A DNA stretch of 64,000 nt from JAIESQ01 sp964495375 (lineage in GTDB: Bacteria; Planctomycetota; Planctomycetia; Pirellulales; JAEUIK01). The stretch is from NCBI GenBank assembly GCA_964495375.1, contig CAZBWM010000005.1, positions 86,876 to 150,875 of the forward strand, written 5' to 3'. How positions within the stretch are numbered: position 1 is the first letter of the stretch; each line of letters begins with the position of its first letter. The notes below the pieces were generated by a model. That model ran no database searches. It saw only the letters and a program-made list of their open reading frames with translations, and was not told the DNA's origin. A program made the position numbers and the translations under genes. Of this stretch, positions 17,790-26,567 are shown one piece after another.

Positions 17790-18871
17790 CGAACGGTCTC
17801 TGTGGCTGTGCGAGCAGCCGCGCTGGCCGCGCGCTCGCGCCGGCTCGCTAACAGCGCCGCGACCCGCACCGCTTCGACCATCCCCTCGGTGCTCGCTCGA
17901 CCTTGCCAGGCGAGATCGAAGGCCGTGCCGTGGGCGACGCTGGTGCGAATGATCGGCAGCCCGAGCGTGACGTTGACCGCCTGGTGCATGCCTAGCAGCT
18001 TGAGCGCGATGTGCCCTTGATCGTGATACATGGCCACGACGGCGTCGAACTCGCCGTCGCGAGCGCGAACCATCGCGGTGTCGGCCGGTAGCGGGCCGGT
18101 AAGATCGAGCCCGGCGACGCGGCCACGCTCGACGGCCGGCGCGATGATCTCGATTTCTTCGCGACCAAACAGCCCTTGCTCGCCGGCGTGGGGATTGAGC
18201 GCGCAAACCGCCACGCGCGGCGCCGAGAGCTTGATGCGCTCGAGCGCCGCGGAAGCCAGTTGCGATTTGGCGAGCACGGCGTCGCTGGTCAAATGGCGCG
18301 GCACGTCGGCCAGCGCCATGTGCAAGGTGACATGGATGACGCCGAGCCCGGCTGGGCCGCGCACGCCATGCCCTGCCGCCAGGTAGAGCATCATGGCGAA
18401 GTCTTCGACGCCGCAGAGCTCGGCCAACAATTCGGTATGCCCTGGATAATGATGCCCGGCCTGCCAGAGCGCGGCCTTGTTCAGCGGAGCGGTTACGATC
18501 GCGTCGACGTGGCCGGCCAGTGCCATGTGCGTGGCGGCCACCAGGGCGTCGTACGCCGCCTGACCGCCACGGGCATCGATCAGGGCCGGGGGCACATCGG
18601 CAGCCGAGGGATCGACCACCGTCAGACAGGGAATCGCGTCGATGGTAGGCGTCGCATCGCCGATCTTGGAGATTTCGACGACTCGCGGCCCGATTCCACT
18701 CCGACCTTTGTCCCCAATGGCCACCGCGCGGCGCAACACTTCAGGGTAACCCAGCACGACCGGGCGACAGGTTTGGTGCAGCGCCGGCGAGGTCCAGGCC
18801 CCGGCGATGACCTCGGGGCCGACACCGGCCGGGTCTCCCATCGTGATGGCGATCAGGGGCTTCGCGGTCAT
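17786..18871 (-). CDS. pdxA: 4-hydroxythreonine-4-phosphate dehydrogenase
   Basis: A 361-aa oxidoreductase that oxidises 4-phosphohydroxy-L-threonine in pyridoxal 5'-phosphate synthesis (DXP-dependent route). The family blocks are all present: ITMGDPAGVGPE at the N-terminus, the PLNKAAL catalytic lysine region, GHTELLAELCG (metal-binding His), CALNPHAGEQGLFG, and AMYHDQGHIALKLLG (second metal His) followed by GLPIIRTSVAHGTAFDLA. The length is normal. It reads straight into the phosphatase gene with a four-base overlap. pdxJ is not in the window. Confidence 0.95.
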   Translation of the reverse strand: MTAKPLIAITMGDPAGVGPEVIAGAWTSPALHQTCRPVVLGYPEVLRRAVAIGDKGRSGIGPRVVEISKIGDATPTIDAIPCLTVVDPSAADVPPALIDARGGQAAYDALVAATHMALAGHVDAIVTAPLNKAALWQAGHHYPGHTELLAELCGVEDFAMMLYLAAGHGVRGPAGLGVIHVTLHMALADVPRHLTSDAVLAKSQLASAALERIKLSAPRVAVCALNPHAGEQGLFGREEIEIIAPAVERGRVAGLDLTGPLPADTAMVRARDGEFDAVVAMYHDQGHIALKLLGMHQAVNVTLGLPIIRTSVAHGTAFDLAWQGRASTEGMVEAVRVAALLASRRERAASAAARTATETVR

Positions 18872-19126
18872 GTTGAGCGGTAGGCGGTTAAATTGCTGGC
18901 ACGCCGCGAGCAGCGTGGTTGTTAGCGGCAGGGCAGGGGGGTGGTTTCGCGTGTTCGATCAAGGAAATCTGACCCGCTACACTGTATCTTCGCAGCTAGA
19001 CGGGGCTTGGTGAAGTACGATAAAATGCGACACAGCCAGCGGTTGGCAAGTTCAGCCGCCGGCTTTCCCACACAACCCAACGGGCGTTCTGCCCGACGAG
19101 CAACCAACGATCGAAAGGGCCTCCTG

Positions 19127-19723
19127 ATGAGCCGACGACTCGCCCCCGGCGCCGCCATGGCACTCGCACTGTTGGCCTGCAGCCAGACGGCTTGGGGACA
19201 TCCTGGCCATTTCGGACATGAGTTCGGCGATGGCTTCAGACATCCGCTGTTCGGTCTTGATCATCTGCTGGCGATGGTGGCCGTGGGCCTGTTGGCAGCC
19301 CGGCTTGGCGGCGCGGCGATCTGGCAAGTGCCGGCGGCATTCCTCGGCACGATGTTGGCCGGCGGTGTGCTCGGCGCGCTCGGCGTGCCGGTGCCGGCCG
19401 CGGAATACGCGATCGGACTGTCGGTGCTCGTGTTGGGCTTGTTGGTAGCGCTGGGCCGCACGGTTTCGCCGAAGTGGGCCATGCTGCTGGTCGGCGCGTT
19501 CGCCTTGTTCCATGGACATGCCCACGCTGCCGAGATGGCGGCCGAAGGCTCGTTTGGCGGCTACGCGACGGGCTTCCTGCTTTCGACCGCGGCCCTGCAC
19601 GCGGCCGGCATTCTGTTGGCGTTGGGACTCAGCCGGCTCGTCGATCCACGGGCAGTGCGCTTGTGTGGCGCCGCGATTTCGGTGGCCAGCTTGATGATCC
19701 TGGTGCCGATGTTCGGCGGTTAG
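19127..19723 (+). CDS. HupE/UreJ family metal transport protein
   Basis: A 198-aa membrane protein with a cleavable signal (MALALLACSQTAWG) followed by the diagnostic HPGHFGHEFGDGFRHPLFGLDHL region, in which several His and an Asp are thought to bind nickel or cobalt. Five or six further hydrophobic segments follow, with another His patch at LFHGHAHAAEM. HupE/UreJ proteins supply nickel (or cobalt) to hydrogenase or urease. Neither enzyme is in the window, though the LarB cofactor protein at 223 also concerns nickel. The start follows GAAAGGGCC. A longer upstream frame begins at 18941 but lacks a plausible start signal. Confidence 0.85.
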   Translation: MSRRLAPGAAMALALLACSQTAWGHPGHFGHEFGDGFRHPLFGLDHLLAMVAVGLLAARLGGAAIWQVPAAFLGTMLAGGVLGALGVPVPAAEYAIGLSVLVLGLLVALGRTVSPKWAMLLVGAFALFHGHAHAAEMAAEGSFGGYATGFLLSTAALHAAGILLALGLSRLVDPRAVRLCGAAISVASLMILVPMFGG

Positions 19724-19915
19724 TAAGAAACTAGTATCGGTCGCCGCTCGGTTGAAGCAGGTTCTCCGCATCGCATGATTTTTTGTCGGCCGGCGATATT
19801 TTCGTGTGACGAGCGACGGGGCAGGGCAGGGGGGCGGTGCAGAATGCTACCCCAGTATGCCGCCCCATTGGCGTTGCCTCGTGCGGCTTCCTACCTTTAG
19901 ACCCCATCGCCGCAC

Positions 19916-20470
19916 GTGACTCGCATCTTCGCCTTTCTGGCTCTGTTCGCGCTCCTGTTCGTCGGGGCCACGGCGATGCTTGGGCTGAGCCTGGGTGACA
20001 TCCGCAATCCGCAGAATCTCGACGCCCAGCGCTGGGCGACGGTGCATCGGCTCTCAGGCGTGGCGGCGGCCTTGGCCGTGATGTTCGTCAACGGGATCGC
20101 GGCCACGTACTTCATCGGCACCAGCCGTTGGTGCCGCGAAGTGGTCGACACCTACGAGCTCGATCCGTCCCTGTGGCGACGCAGCACTTCGCTCAAGCGG
20201 CGGACCTTTCCGCTCTGCGTGGCAAACATGCTGCTGGCCGTGGTGATGGTGGCGCTCGGCGGCGCGGCCGACCCCGGGGCGTCGCTGCAACTACAGCCCG
20301 TCGGCGGTGTGACCTGGGCGCAGATTCACCTGGTGGCGGCCTTCGCGGGCCTGGCCTGGTTCGTCTACAGTTCGGTCTTGCAGTGGAACAACATTCAGAC
20401 GAACCGCGAAGTGATCGACGCGATCATGAACGAAGTGCGGCAAGTTCGCGCGGCGCGGGGGCTGGAGTAG
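19916..20470 (+). CDS. Conserved membrane protein of unknown function
   Basis: A 184-aa protein starting with GTG. Four hydrophobic helices are visible (about 4-26, 42-66, 99-117 and 130-155), with a soluble loop at 67-98 containing SRWCREVVDTYELDP. The C-terminal tail is helical and charged (IQTNREVIDAIMNEVRQV), possibly coiled coil. I recognise the type as planctomycete-conserved but know no assigned function. It follows a GGGCAGGG tract by about 85 bases and is followed 18 bases after its stop by the second TTAGCCGCGG REPIN. Confidence 0.6.
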   Translation: MTRIFAFLALFALLFVGATAMLGLSLGDIRNPQNLDAQRWATVHRLSGVAAALAVMFVNGIAATYFIGTSRWCREVVDTYELDPSLWRRSTSLKRRTFPLCVANMLLAVVMVALGGAADPGASLQLQPVGGVTWAQIHLVAAFAGLAWFVYSSVLQWNNIQTNREVIDAIMNEVRQVRAARGLE

Positions 20471-20488
20471 AGAGCTCGCGCGAAACCG

Positions 20489-20600
20489 TTAGCCGCGGGA
20501 TTCATCCCGCGCGCTAGCTCGTGCGATACGATATTTGCATCCGTCGCGGACGAATGCAGCGTCGAACAAGCTAGCGCGCGGAGCAAGCTCCGCGGCTAAC
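20489..20600. repeat. REPIN-like element, TTAGCCGCGG family, copy 2
   Basis: A 112-bp copy with the same ends as 11994-12104: TTAGCCGCGGGA-TTCA-TCCCGC on the left and GCGGAGC-AA-GCTCCGCGGCTAA on the right, and with matching inner arms GCGCTAGCT / AGCTAGCGC. The centre differs completely from copy 1. It fills the gap between the convergent 19916 and 20618 genes and could also stop transcription from both. Confidence 0.85.
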
Positions 20601-20617
20601 AAATAGTAATGCATCTA

Positions 20618-21634
20618 TCACTCGTGCTTGTGGTCGGCGTGCGGGTGCGCGTGATCGTGCCCCTGCTCGTGCTGCTCGTGTGAGTGGCCGTGATGATCGT
20701 GCCCGTGGCCGGCGTGCTCGAGAAAGCCGACTCCCCAGGCGACCGCCAATCCCAAGATGAGCGCTGCCGAAAGCTTCACGCGGTCGTGATCGTGAAACTG
20801 CAACTCGGGCAACAGATCGCTCGACGAGATGCACAAGAACGTGCCGGCCGAGAAGGCGAGTGCCGCGCCGATCACGGTTTGCATGGCCGGTCCCGCCGAA
20901 GTGGCGCCGACATAGAACAGCCCGGCTCCGACAGGGATCGCTAGCGCGAACAGCGCGTTGACCACATGGCGGCTGCGGCGCGACGCATCGCCGACGGCCA
21001 TCAGCGTGCCGATTGTCATCGAATCGAATGGCTTGTGCAAAAAGATCACGACGAAGGTCGCCAGCCCGGCGAGCGCGACCGGCCCGGCCAACTCGCGTTC
21101 GGCTTCGACGCTCGCGGCCAGCGCTACGCCATCGGCCAGGCTGTGCAGCGCCAGGCCGACCGCGGCCCCGCCCCAGCTCAAGCGCTGCTGTCGCTCGATG
21201 TCGTGAGCTTCGTGGCCGTGCGCCTCATGGCTGTGCGGTTCGCCGTGCCCATGATGGTGATCGTGACCATGTGCGTGTGAATGCGCATGCGAGTGAGCGT
21301 GCGCATGCGAGTGGGAATGACCTTGTCCGTGAGCGCCGGCTTCAACGTCTTCGGGCGCGTCGTGGTGATGGAACGCGAAGAAGCGCTCGATGAAGAACAT
21401 GACGATGAAGCCTGCCAAAGCCCAGAGCATCACGCGGTCGATCGAGCCCAGCTCGGCCAGCGCGTGCGGGATCATGTGCAACAGCCCGACACCGAGCATG
21501 GCGCCCGAGACGAAGCTGATCGCCAGTTGCATGCGCTGATGCGTCAAGCGCACGACGAGCGGAATCCAGCCGCCGGCCAGCGAAGCGAGCAGCACGAGAA
21601 GCGAATAACAGGCGAGCGTGACGTAGACACTCAT
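20618..21634 (-). CDS. ZIP family divalent metal transporter
   Basis: A 338-aa ZIP-type permease, which moves zinc or related divalent cations into the cytosol. The ZIP signature is visible in helix IV-V (ALHSLADGVALAAS and LAGLATFVVIFLHKPFDSMTIG, with the metal-binding His and Glu/Asp). The loop between helices III and IV is unusually His rich: more than 20 His in about 60 residues, as HS/HA/HG units. A second His tail ends the protein. The start at 21632-21634 (MSVYVTLACYS) is preferred over an in-frame ATG 25 codons upstream, whose leader lacks membrane character. Confidence 0.9.
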   Translation of the reverse strand: MSVYVTLACYSLLVLLASLAGGWIPLVVRLTHQRMQLAISFVSGAMLGVGLLHMIPHALAELGSIDRVMLWALAGFIVMFFIERFFAFHHHDAPEDVEAGAHGQGHSHSHAHAHSHAHSHAHGHDHHHGHGEPHSHEAHGHEAHDIERQQRLSWGGAAVGLALHSLADGVALAASVEAERELAGPVALAGLATFVVIFLHKPFDSMTIGTLMAVGDASRRSRHVVNALFALAIPVGAGLFYVGATSAGPAMQTVIGAALAFSAGTFLCISSSDLLPELQFHDHDRVKLSAALILGLAVAWGVGFLEHAGHGHDHHGHSHEQHEQGHDHAHPHADHKHE

Positions 21635-21908
21635 GGCGCAAAATGGTCTCGGCGAGGCGGGTCGAAGCAAATTCGCACGCGGCACTACACCGCACGCGGC
21701 CGACACCAAGGGAGCGACGAATCGACCGGAGAGAAGGCTCTCTTGTACGCTCCACGGTCGGCAAGTGTCAACGGTCGAGCCGGGCCGTCCGAAGCGGTAT
21801 CATTGGGCCCGTACCATTGGCCAGTGTCAGGCGACATAGCGGGTGTGAGGGCCTTGGGCCGCGTGCGTCGCATCCCGGCGTCGAACCTTCTATTCCGAAA
21901 GTCCCTAG

Positions 21909-22361
21909 ATGCGTGCCTGTTTGCAACGCGTTTCCTCGGCTTCTGTGGCGGTTGCCGGCCAGCGCGTCGGCGAGATCCAGCGCGGCGTGGTCGTGCTGCT
22001 GGGCGTGGCCGCCGGCGACACGACCGCGGAAGTCGATCTGCTGGCTCGCAAAACGATCGAGCTGCGAATCTTCAACGACGACGAGGGACGCATGAACCGC
22101 AGCCTGCTGGATGCCGCCGGCGGGCTGCTCGTCGTCAGCCAGTTCACGCTGTTGGCCGATTGCCGCAAGGGGCGCCGACCGAGCTATACCGGCGCGGCCG
22201 AGCCGGCGCTGGCCGAGGCGTTGTATGAACAGTTCGTCGCGCGCTGTCGGGAAAGTGTCCCGCGCGTGGAGACCGGAGTGTTCCGCGCTCACATGGAGGT
22301 CGCGCTGGTGAACGACGGCCCGGTCACGATCGTGCTCGACACGCGCGAGCTGTCGGCGTAG
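21909..22361 (+). CDS. dtd: D-aminoacyl-tRNA deacylase
   Basis: A 150-aa enzyme that removes wrongly attached D-amino acids (and Gly from tRNA-Ala) from tRNAs. The family fingerprints are intact: MRACLQRVSSASV at the N-terminus, the active-site SQFTLLAD at 77-84 and the cross-subunit Gly-cisPro motif NDGPVT at 135-140. The length equals the family norm and the start ATG is conserved with relatives. The gene stands 274 bases downstream of the divergent ZIP start and 28 bases from the convergent hydrolase gene. Confidence 0.96.
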   Translation: MRACLQRVSSASVAVAGQRVGEIQRGVVVLLGVAAGDTTAEVDLLARKTIELRIFNDDEGRMNRSLLDAAGGLLVVSQFTLLADCRKGRRPSYTGAAEPALAEALYEQFVARCRESVPRVETGVFRAHMEVALVNDGPVTIVLDTRELSA

Positions 22362-22389
22362 CGGCAGATGAATCGCGCACGGAGATTCG

Positions 22390-23145
22390 CTACCGCTTGG
22401 GTCGCCCGAACTCGTCGAGCCCGTCGTCGCGGCCGGCCACGTGTTCCAGCGGTCGATTTTCGGGCGCTGCCATCTGCTCTTGATTGTCGAACAGATGCTG
22501 CTGCCAGCCGCCGGCGCCAGCGGGGTTTTGCACGATCACCCAACCCAACAGCCCGACCAGGCTATAGGTGAACAAGTTAGGGCCCATCGCTTGGCCCCAG
22601 AACTTGATCGCCGTGCCAAAGGAACTTTTGAGACGCGGGATGCCGCCGCGAAGGTCGACGCTCCAGATTTCGTCGAGCAGCAAGTGCGATAGGAAGCCGG
22701 CCATCACGGCACCGGCCTTGAACAGCCGCATCGATACCGTCTCCGACTCGCAGATCAGGTAAGTGAGTTCGCCGGCAATCAAACAGGCCGGCAAGCTATG
22801 AAACATGCCGCGATGGACGGTCAGCATCTTGAGCATTGGCGTCATGCCGAAACGAATCGCCGCATAGACGGCGATGCCTGCCAGCGCGATGCTATCGTGC
22901 GTCCAGCCTTGCATGATCAAGCGGTGAATCAACAGCATCGGCACCACGCTGGCTGTGAAGCCGATCGTTTCGCGCAGCGGTCGCCCCGAGTCGCTATCCA
23001 AGTCGGGGAGCATGCCCGACACCGCGCACAGCGCGGCGCTCAGGCACGAAGCGCCGAGCGGGAAGTGAAACTGCATGTGGGCGGCGGTTCCGTAGCCGAT
23101 CCCCAATAGGCTGCTGGCGGTGATGTGGGTTTTGAAGCCTGCCAT
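22390..23145 (-). CDS. YdjM-like membrane-bound metal-dependent hydrolase
   Basis: A 251-aa membrane protein of the LexA-regulated YdjM/hydrolase family (PF04307 type). It shows MAGFKTHITAS at the start, an acidic DLDSDSGRP motif, HRGMFHSLPA (the HRG..HS metal site) and GFLSHLLLDEIWSVD (the HLLLD motif), interspersed with about five hydrophobic helices. The biochemical role is not established for the family. I chose the ATG at 23143-23145, which has GGAGAT close upstream; a further in-frame ATG lies 15 codons earlier. Confidence 0.8.
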   Translation of the reverse strand: MAGFKTHITASSLLGIGYGTAAHMQFHFPLGASCLSAALCAVSGMLPDLDSDSGRPLRETIGFTASVVPMLLIHRLIMQGWTHDSIALAGIAVYAAIRFGMTPMLKMLTVHRGMFHSLPACLIAGELTYLICESETVSMRLFKAGAVMAGFLSHLLLDEIWSVDLRGGIPRLKSSFGTAIKFWGQAMGPNLFTYSLVGLLGWVIVQNPAGAGGWQQHLFDNQEQMAAPENRPLEHVAGRDDGLDEFGRPKR

Positions 23146-23525
23146 GGGAGATCCATCTCCTGGGATTTTGCACGCAGCGCCCTCGTGCACGGCACCTGGT
23201 CGAGGCGGAATTCTAATACGCCGTGGGGAAATCTAATTCACTGGCCCCGCGTGCTCCAAGAGCAGTCGACGCCGGGGCTGCGCTGCATGCTGAATTGCGC
23301 GGCGGCCCGGCTCTCCGCAGTCGAACCGTTGCCAGTGGGCGAAACGCTACGATCAGCCTGGGCCGCCGGTCGTTGCAGGCGGACTTCGTGGGCTTTCACG
23401 ACCGTTCTGCCCTGCCCTTCGCCCGCTGGCGAGGCAAAGCTATACTTCCGCGCCCCCGGGAAGCGGCCCCCGGCGGGCCCCTTCGTCGGCATGTTGCCTG
23501 GCCGCAACGCCGGGCAGAACGTTTG

Positions 23526-24155
23526 ATGCAGAATTACGACATCATCATGCTGGCACTGCTGGCAGTCGCCACGTTGTACGGCTTTTGGCGCGGAATGGCC
23601 TGGCAAATCGCCTCGCTCGCCTCGCTGGTGGCTAGCTACTTCGTGTCGCTGCATTTCAGCCCGCAGTTGGCGCCGCTGTTTGGCCGGCAGGCGCCGCTGA
23701 ACCGATTTGCGGCGATGCTGGCGATCTACTTGGGGACGTCGCTGGCCATTTGGCTGGTCTTTCGGCTGGTGCGCCGGTTCATCGACCAGGTGCGGCTGAC
23801 CGAATTCGACCGCCAGGCCGGGGCACTGTTGGGTGCCGCCAAAGGGGTGCTGCTCTGCGTGGCGGTGACCTTCTTTGCCGTCTCGCTATCGGCCCCCGCG
23901 CGCGAGGCGATCCTGAAGTCGCGCTCGGGCTATTACATTGCCCGGCTGCTCGATCAGGCGGAAGCGGTGATGCCGCCCGAGCTGCACCAAACGCTCAATC
24001 CGTACTTGCGTCGGCTCGACGCCTTGGACGGCGCGGCGGGGCCGGCGGCGGCGGCCACGAACCCCGCGGCAGGCCAAAGCGTGATGCCGACCAACCTGAA
24101 CGGCGTGACGCCCGGCCGCTCAACGCGCCGCTGGTTCCCGCGACTGCGGCGCTAG
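23526..24155 (+). CDS. CvpA family membrane protein
   Basis: A 209-aa protein with the CvpA/colicin V production fold: four hydrophobic helices in the first 115 residues, beginning with the typical YDIIMLALLAVATLYGFWRGM (GF-x-RG-x motif) and LGTSLAIWLVFRLV. The helical C-terminus is Ala/Pro rich. CvpA proteins affect envelope stability in other bacteria, but no precise function is known. The start at 23526 is supported by homology at MQNYDIIM; the frame is open for 100 codons upstream with no obvious start signal. Confidence 0.8.
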   Translation: MQNYDIIMLALLAVATLYGFWRGMAWQIASLASLVASYFVSLHFSPQLAPLFGRQAPLNRFAAMLAIYLGTSLAIWLVFRLVRRFIDQVRLTEFDRQAGALLGAAKGVLLCVAVTFFAVSLSAPAREAILKSRSGYYIARLLDQAEAVMPPELHQTLNPYLRRLDALDGAAGPAAAATNPAAGQSVMPTNLNGVTPGRSTRRWFPRLRR

Positions 24156-24652
24156 GGTTTGTCGCTGAAGGTTAGTAGCGCCGCGGCGTTTGACTGTAAC
24201 GATCGTGTGGCGCAGCGGATTGCTCGAACGGCGCCGCGGTCGGCTCGCATAGCGCGGGGAGGCCCGCGGCGCGACAACGTCGCGTATCAGTAGCGCGCCG
24301 GTACAAACGGCACAGAGCGAACCGGGCAGGGGAGTGCGCGCCGGCCCGGCCGAGCGGGGGTCTCCCCCGATCGAAGATCAATTTGCTCCCTTGTCGCTCC
24401 CTCGGGCGCCACCGTGCGCAGTCCAATTCGCGCGCGGTTTTGGCGCGGTCGCACACCACGGACGACCGCCGCGCCCTTGACGGCTGGCGCCTGCCGGAGG
24501 ATTCTGGAACGCTCTTGCGAGCCAGGGCGGGGGCGCCAGATGGATGCGAAAACGGCGCTTCTGGAATGCTCTTGGCGAGTGAGCACGGCAGGGAAACGTG
24601 GCGGGCGATGAAAATCGCAAGCCTGCGTTTTCCCGGCCAAAATCACTGCCAA
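24156..24652. other. Intergenic stretch between cvpA-like gene and dif candidate
   Basis: 497 bases with no gene I can support. It contains the last rightward-pointing GGGCAGGG (24324-24331) before the orientation switch. No promoter, hairpin or repeat stood out by eye. Confidence 0.5.
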
Positions 24653-24680
24653 ACCGAACATAAGAAACATTATCGGACGT
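24653..24680 (-). other. Candidate dif site (XerC/XerD recombination site)
   Basis: On the - strand the 28 bases read as an 11-base arm ACGTCCGATAA (24680-24670), a 6-base centre TGTTTC (24669-24664) and an 11-base arm TTATGTTCGGT (24663-24653). The 11 + 6 + 11 plan, the ATAA ending of the XerC-side arm and the TTATGTT start of the XerD-side arm match known dif sites (E. coli ends TTATGTTAAAT; the B. subtilis left arm is ACTTCCTAGAA). It lies 9 bases upstream of the gene at 24690, exactly in the interval where the GGGNAGGG motif changes strand. The outer four bases of the XerD arm diverge. Confidence 0.6.
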
Positions 24681-24689
24681 TGTGAAGCG

Positions 24690-25445
24690 ATGTTTGCAGG
24701 CAAAAAAGTCGTCGTCGTCATGCCGGCCTACAACGCCGCGCAAACCCTCCGGCAGACCTATGACGAGGTCATGGAACAAGGCGTGGTCGATCGGGTGATC
24801 GTCGTCGACGACGCCAGCCGCGACGATACCGTGGCCATCGCCCAGGCGCTGCCGAACGTGCGCGTTCATCGCCATCCGCAGAACCGGGGCTACGGCGGCA
24901 ACCAGAAAAGTTGCTACCGGTTGGCGCTCGAGGAAGGCGCCGACATCGTGATCATGGTTCATCCCGACTATCAGTACACGCCCAAGCTGCTGCCGGCGAT
25001 GGTCTCGCTGATCGGCAACGATCTGTATCCCTGCGTGCTCGGCTCGCGCATCCTGGGGGGGCACTCGTTGGCCGGCGGCATGCCGATCTGGAAGTACATC
25101 GCCAACCGGTTTCTGACCGCCGCCGAGAACCTGCTGCTGGGGGCCAAGCTCTCGGAGTACCACACCGGCTACCGGGCGTTTCACCGCAAGCTGCTCGAGG
25201 AGCTGCCGCTCGACGAGAACTCAGACGACTTCGTCTTCGACAACCAGATGCTGGCTCAGATCTTCTGGTATGGCCACCAGATCGCCGAGGTTAGTTGCCC
25301 GACCAAGTACTTTCCCGAAGCCTCGTCGATCAACTTCCGCCGGAGCATGACCTACGGGATTGGCTGCATGACGACCGGGCTGACGTTCCGGCTGGCCAAA
25401 TGGGGGCTGATCCGGCCCCGGCTGTTCCCGCAGATTAAGAAGTAG
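24690..25445 (+). CDS. Family 2 glycosyltransferase
   Basis: A 251-aa GT-A fold glycosyltransferase of the dolichyl-phosphate-mannose-synthase-like type. It has VVVVMPAYNAAQTL at the start, the nucleotide-binding VIVVDDASRDDT, NRGYGGNQKSCY, and VHPDYQYTP in the position of the DXD metal motif. No C-terminal membrane helices follow, so it is probably soluble or peripheral. It most likely transfers a sugar to a lipid carrier or envelope glycan. The gene begins only 9 bases after the dif-like sequence. Confidence 0.9.
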   Translation: MFAGKKVVVVMPAYNAAQTLRQTYDEVMEQGVVDRVIVVDDASRDDTVAIAQALPNVRVHRHPQNRGYGGNQKSCYRLALEEGADIVIMVHPDYQYTPKLLPAMVSLIGNDLYPCVLGSRILGGHSLAGGMPIWKYIANRFLTAAENLLLGAKLSEYHTGYRAFHRKLLEELPLDENSDDFVFDNQMLAQIFWYGHQIAEVSCPTKYFPEASSINFRRSMTYGIGCMTTGLTFRLAKWGLIRPRLFPQIKK

Positions 25446-25538
25446 CGGCGCGGCGGGCGTCAACTGGCGTCCGCCCGGGCGGAACAATTCCGCGCGCTGA
25501 TCGCTGGCTTCGTTACCGGACGGCGCTACCGAATTGCG

Positions 25539-26567
25539 TTACCGGGTTGCGGCGGCTGGCACTTCGGTGGGCGCGGCCGCTTCCACGGCTTCGACCGCGG
25601 CGTTCTGGCCTTCGAGGAAGACCCCCATGCGGCGGAACTTTTCGTAACGCCGATCGACCAGCTCGTCGAGCGGCTGACCGACTAGTTCACGCAGCGCGCC
25701 GACGAGGTACATCTTCAGGCGGTTGGCCATCTGGTGGTGATCGCGGTGGCCGGCGCCAAGCGGCTCGGTGATCACGTCGTCGATTACGCCCAGCGACATC
25801 AAGTCCTTGGAGGTGAACTTCAAGGCGCGGGCAGCTTGCTCGGCATACGCGCCGCTCTTCCACAAGATGCCCGAGCAACCCTCGGGGCTGATCACCGAGT
25901 AGTAGGCGAACTCGAGCATGGCGATCTTGTCGCCGATGCCGATGGCCAGCGCTCCGCCCGAGCCACCTTCGCCGATCACCACGCAGATGATGGGGGTGCG
26001 GAGCCGCGACATCTCGAACATGCTTTCGGCGATGACGCGGGCCTGGCCGCGCTCCTCGGCGCCGATGCCGGGGTAGGCTCCGCCCGTGTCGATGAAGGCG
26101 ATCACCGGCATGCCGAACTTGGCGGCCATGTGCATTTTGGACATCGCCTTGCGATAGCCTTCGGGATGGGCACAGCCGTAGTTGCAGGTGGTCCGTTCCT
26201 TGAGGTTCTTGCCTTTCTCGTGCCCGATGAACATCACTTTGTATTCATCGAGCTTGGCGAAGCCGGTGCGGATCGCGCGATCGTCACCGAAAAACTTGTC
26301 GCCGTGCAATTCGACGAATTCATCGAACATCAGGTGCAAGTAGTCGGTCGTCTTCGGGCGGTCTTGGTGCCGCGCGACTTGCACGACTTGCCAGGGCAAC
26401 AGCTCGCCGTAGATCTTTTTCGTCAGCTCGGCCGTCTCGCGACGCAGCCGGCGAATTTCTTCGCGAACTTCGGGCGATTGGTCGGCCGCGGCTTCGAGCT
26501 TCGCCAAGCGCTCTTCGAGCTCGGCGATGGGACGTTCAAACGCCAGTCCTAATCGGGAAGTGGCCAT
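25539..26567 (-). CDS. accA: Acetyl-CoA carboxylase carboxyltransferase subunit alpha
   Basis: A 342-aa alpha subunit of the carboxyltransferase that makes malonyl-CoA, the first step of fatty acid synthesis; it works with AccD. Landmarks: an N-terminal helix LGLAFERPIAELEERLAKLE, LPWQVVQVARHQDRPKTTDYL, GDDRAIRTGFAKLD, FIDTGGAYPGIGAEERGQ, and the oxyanion-hole IGEGGSGGALAIGIGD. The start at 26565-26567 (MATSRLGLAFE) fits the family; the frame runs 66 codons farther upstream with low-complexity sequence that I do not count as coding. accD is not nearby. Confidence 0.95.
   Translation of the reverse strand: MATSRLGLAFERPIAELEERLAKLEAAADQSPEVREEIRRLRRETAELTKKIYGELLPWQVVQVARHQDRPKTTDYLHLMFDEFVELHGDKFFGDDRAIRTGFAKLDEYKVMFIGHEKGKNLKERTTCNYGCAHPEGYRKAMSKMHMAAKFGMPVIAFIDTGGAYPGIGAEERGQARVIAESMFEMSRLRTPIICVVIGEGGSGGALAIGIGDKIAMLEFAYYSVISPEGCSGILWKSGAYAEQAARALKFTSKDLMSLGVIDDVITEPLGAGHRDHHQMANRLKMYLVGALRELVGQPLDELVDRRYEKFRRMGVFLEGQNAAVEAVEAAAPTEVPAAATR

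Larger units (their letters stand above)
10904..24331 (+). repeat. KOPS-like GGGNAGGG array on + strand, pointing toward 24.65 kb
   Basis: Hand-located octamers GGGNAGGG on the + strand start at 10904, 10909, 11904, 11909, 12398, 13065, 15974, 15979, 17753, 17758, 18931, 19819, 19824 and 24324; two further ones, at 437 and 1931, are farther left. Many are part of an extended GGCAGGGCAGGGG. One copy is on the other strand (CCCTGCCC at 23410-23417). The copies fall in genes on either strand, in different reading frames, and between genes, so they are not explained by protein coding. Confidence 0.75.
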
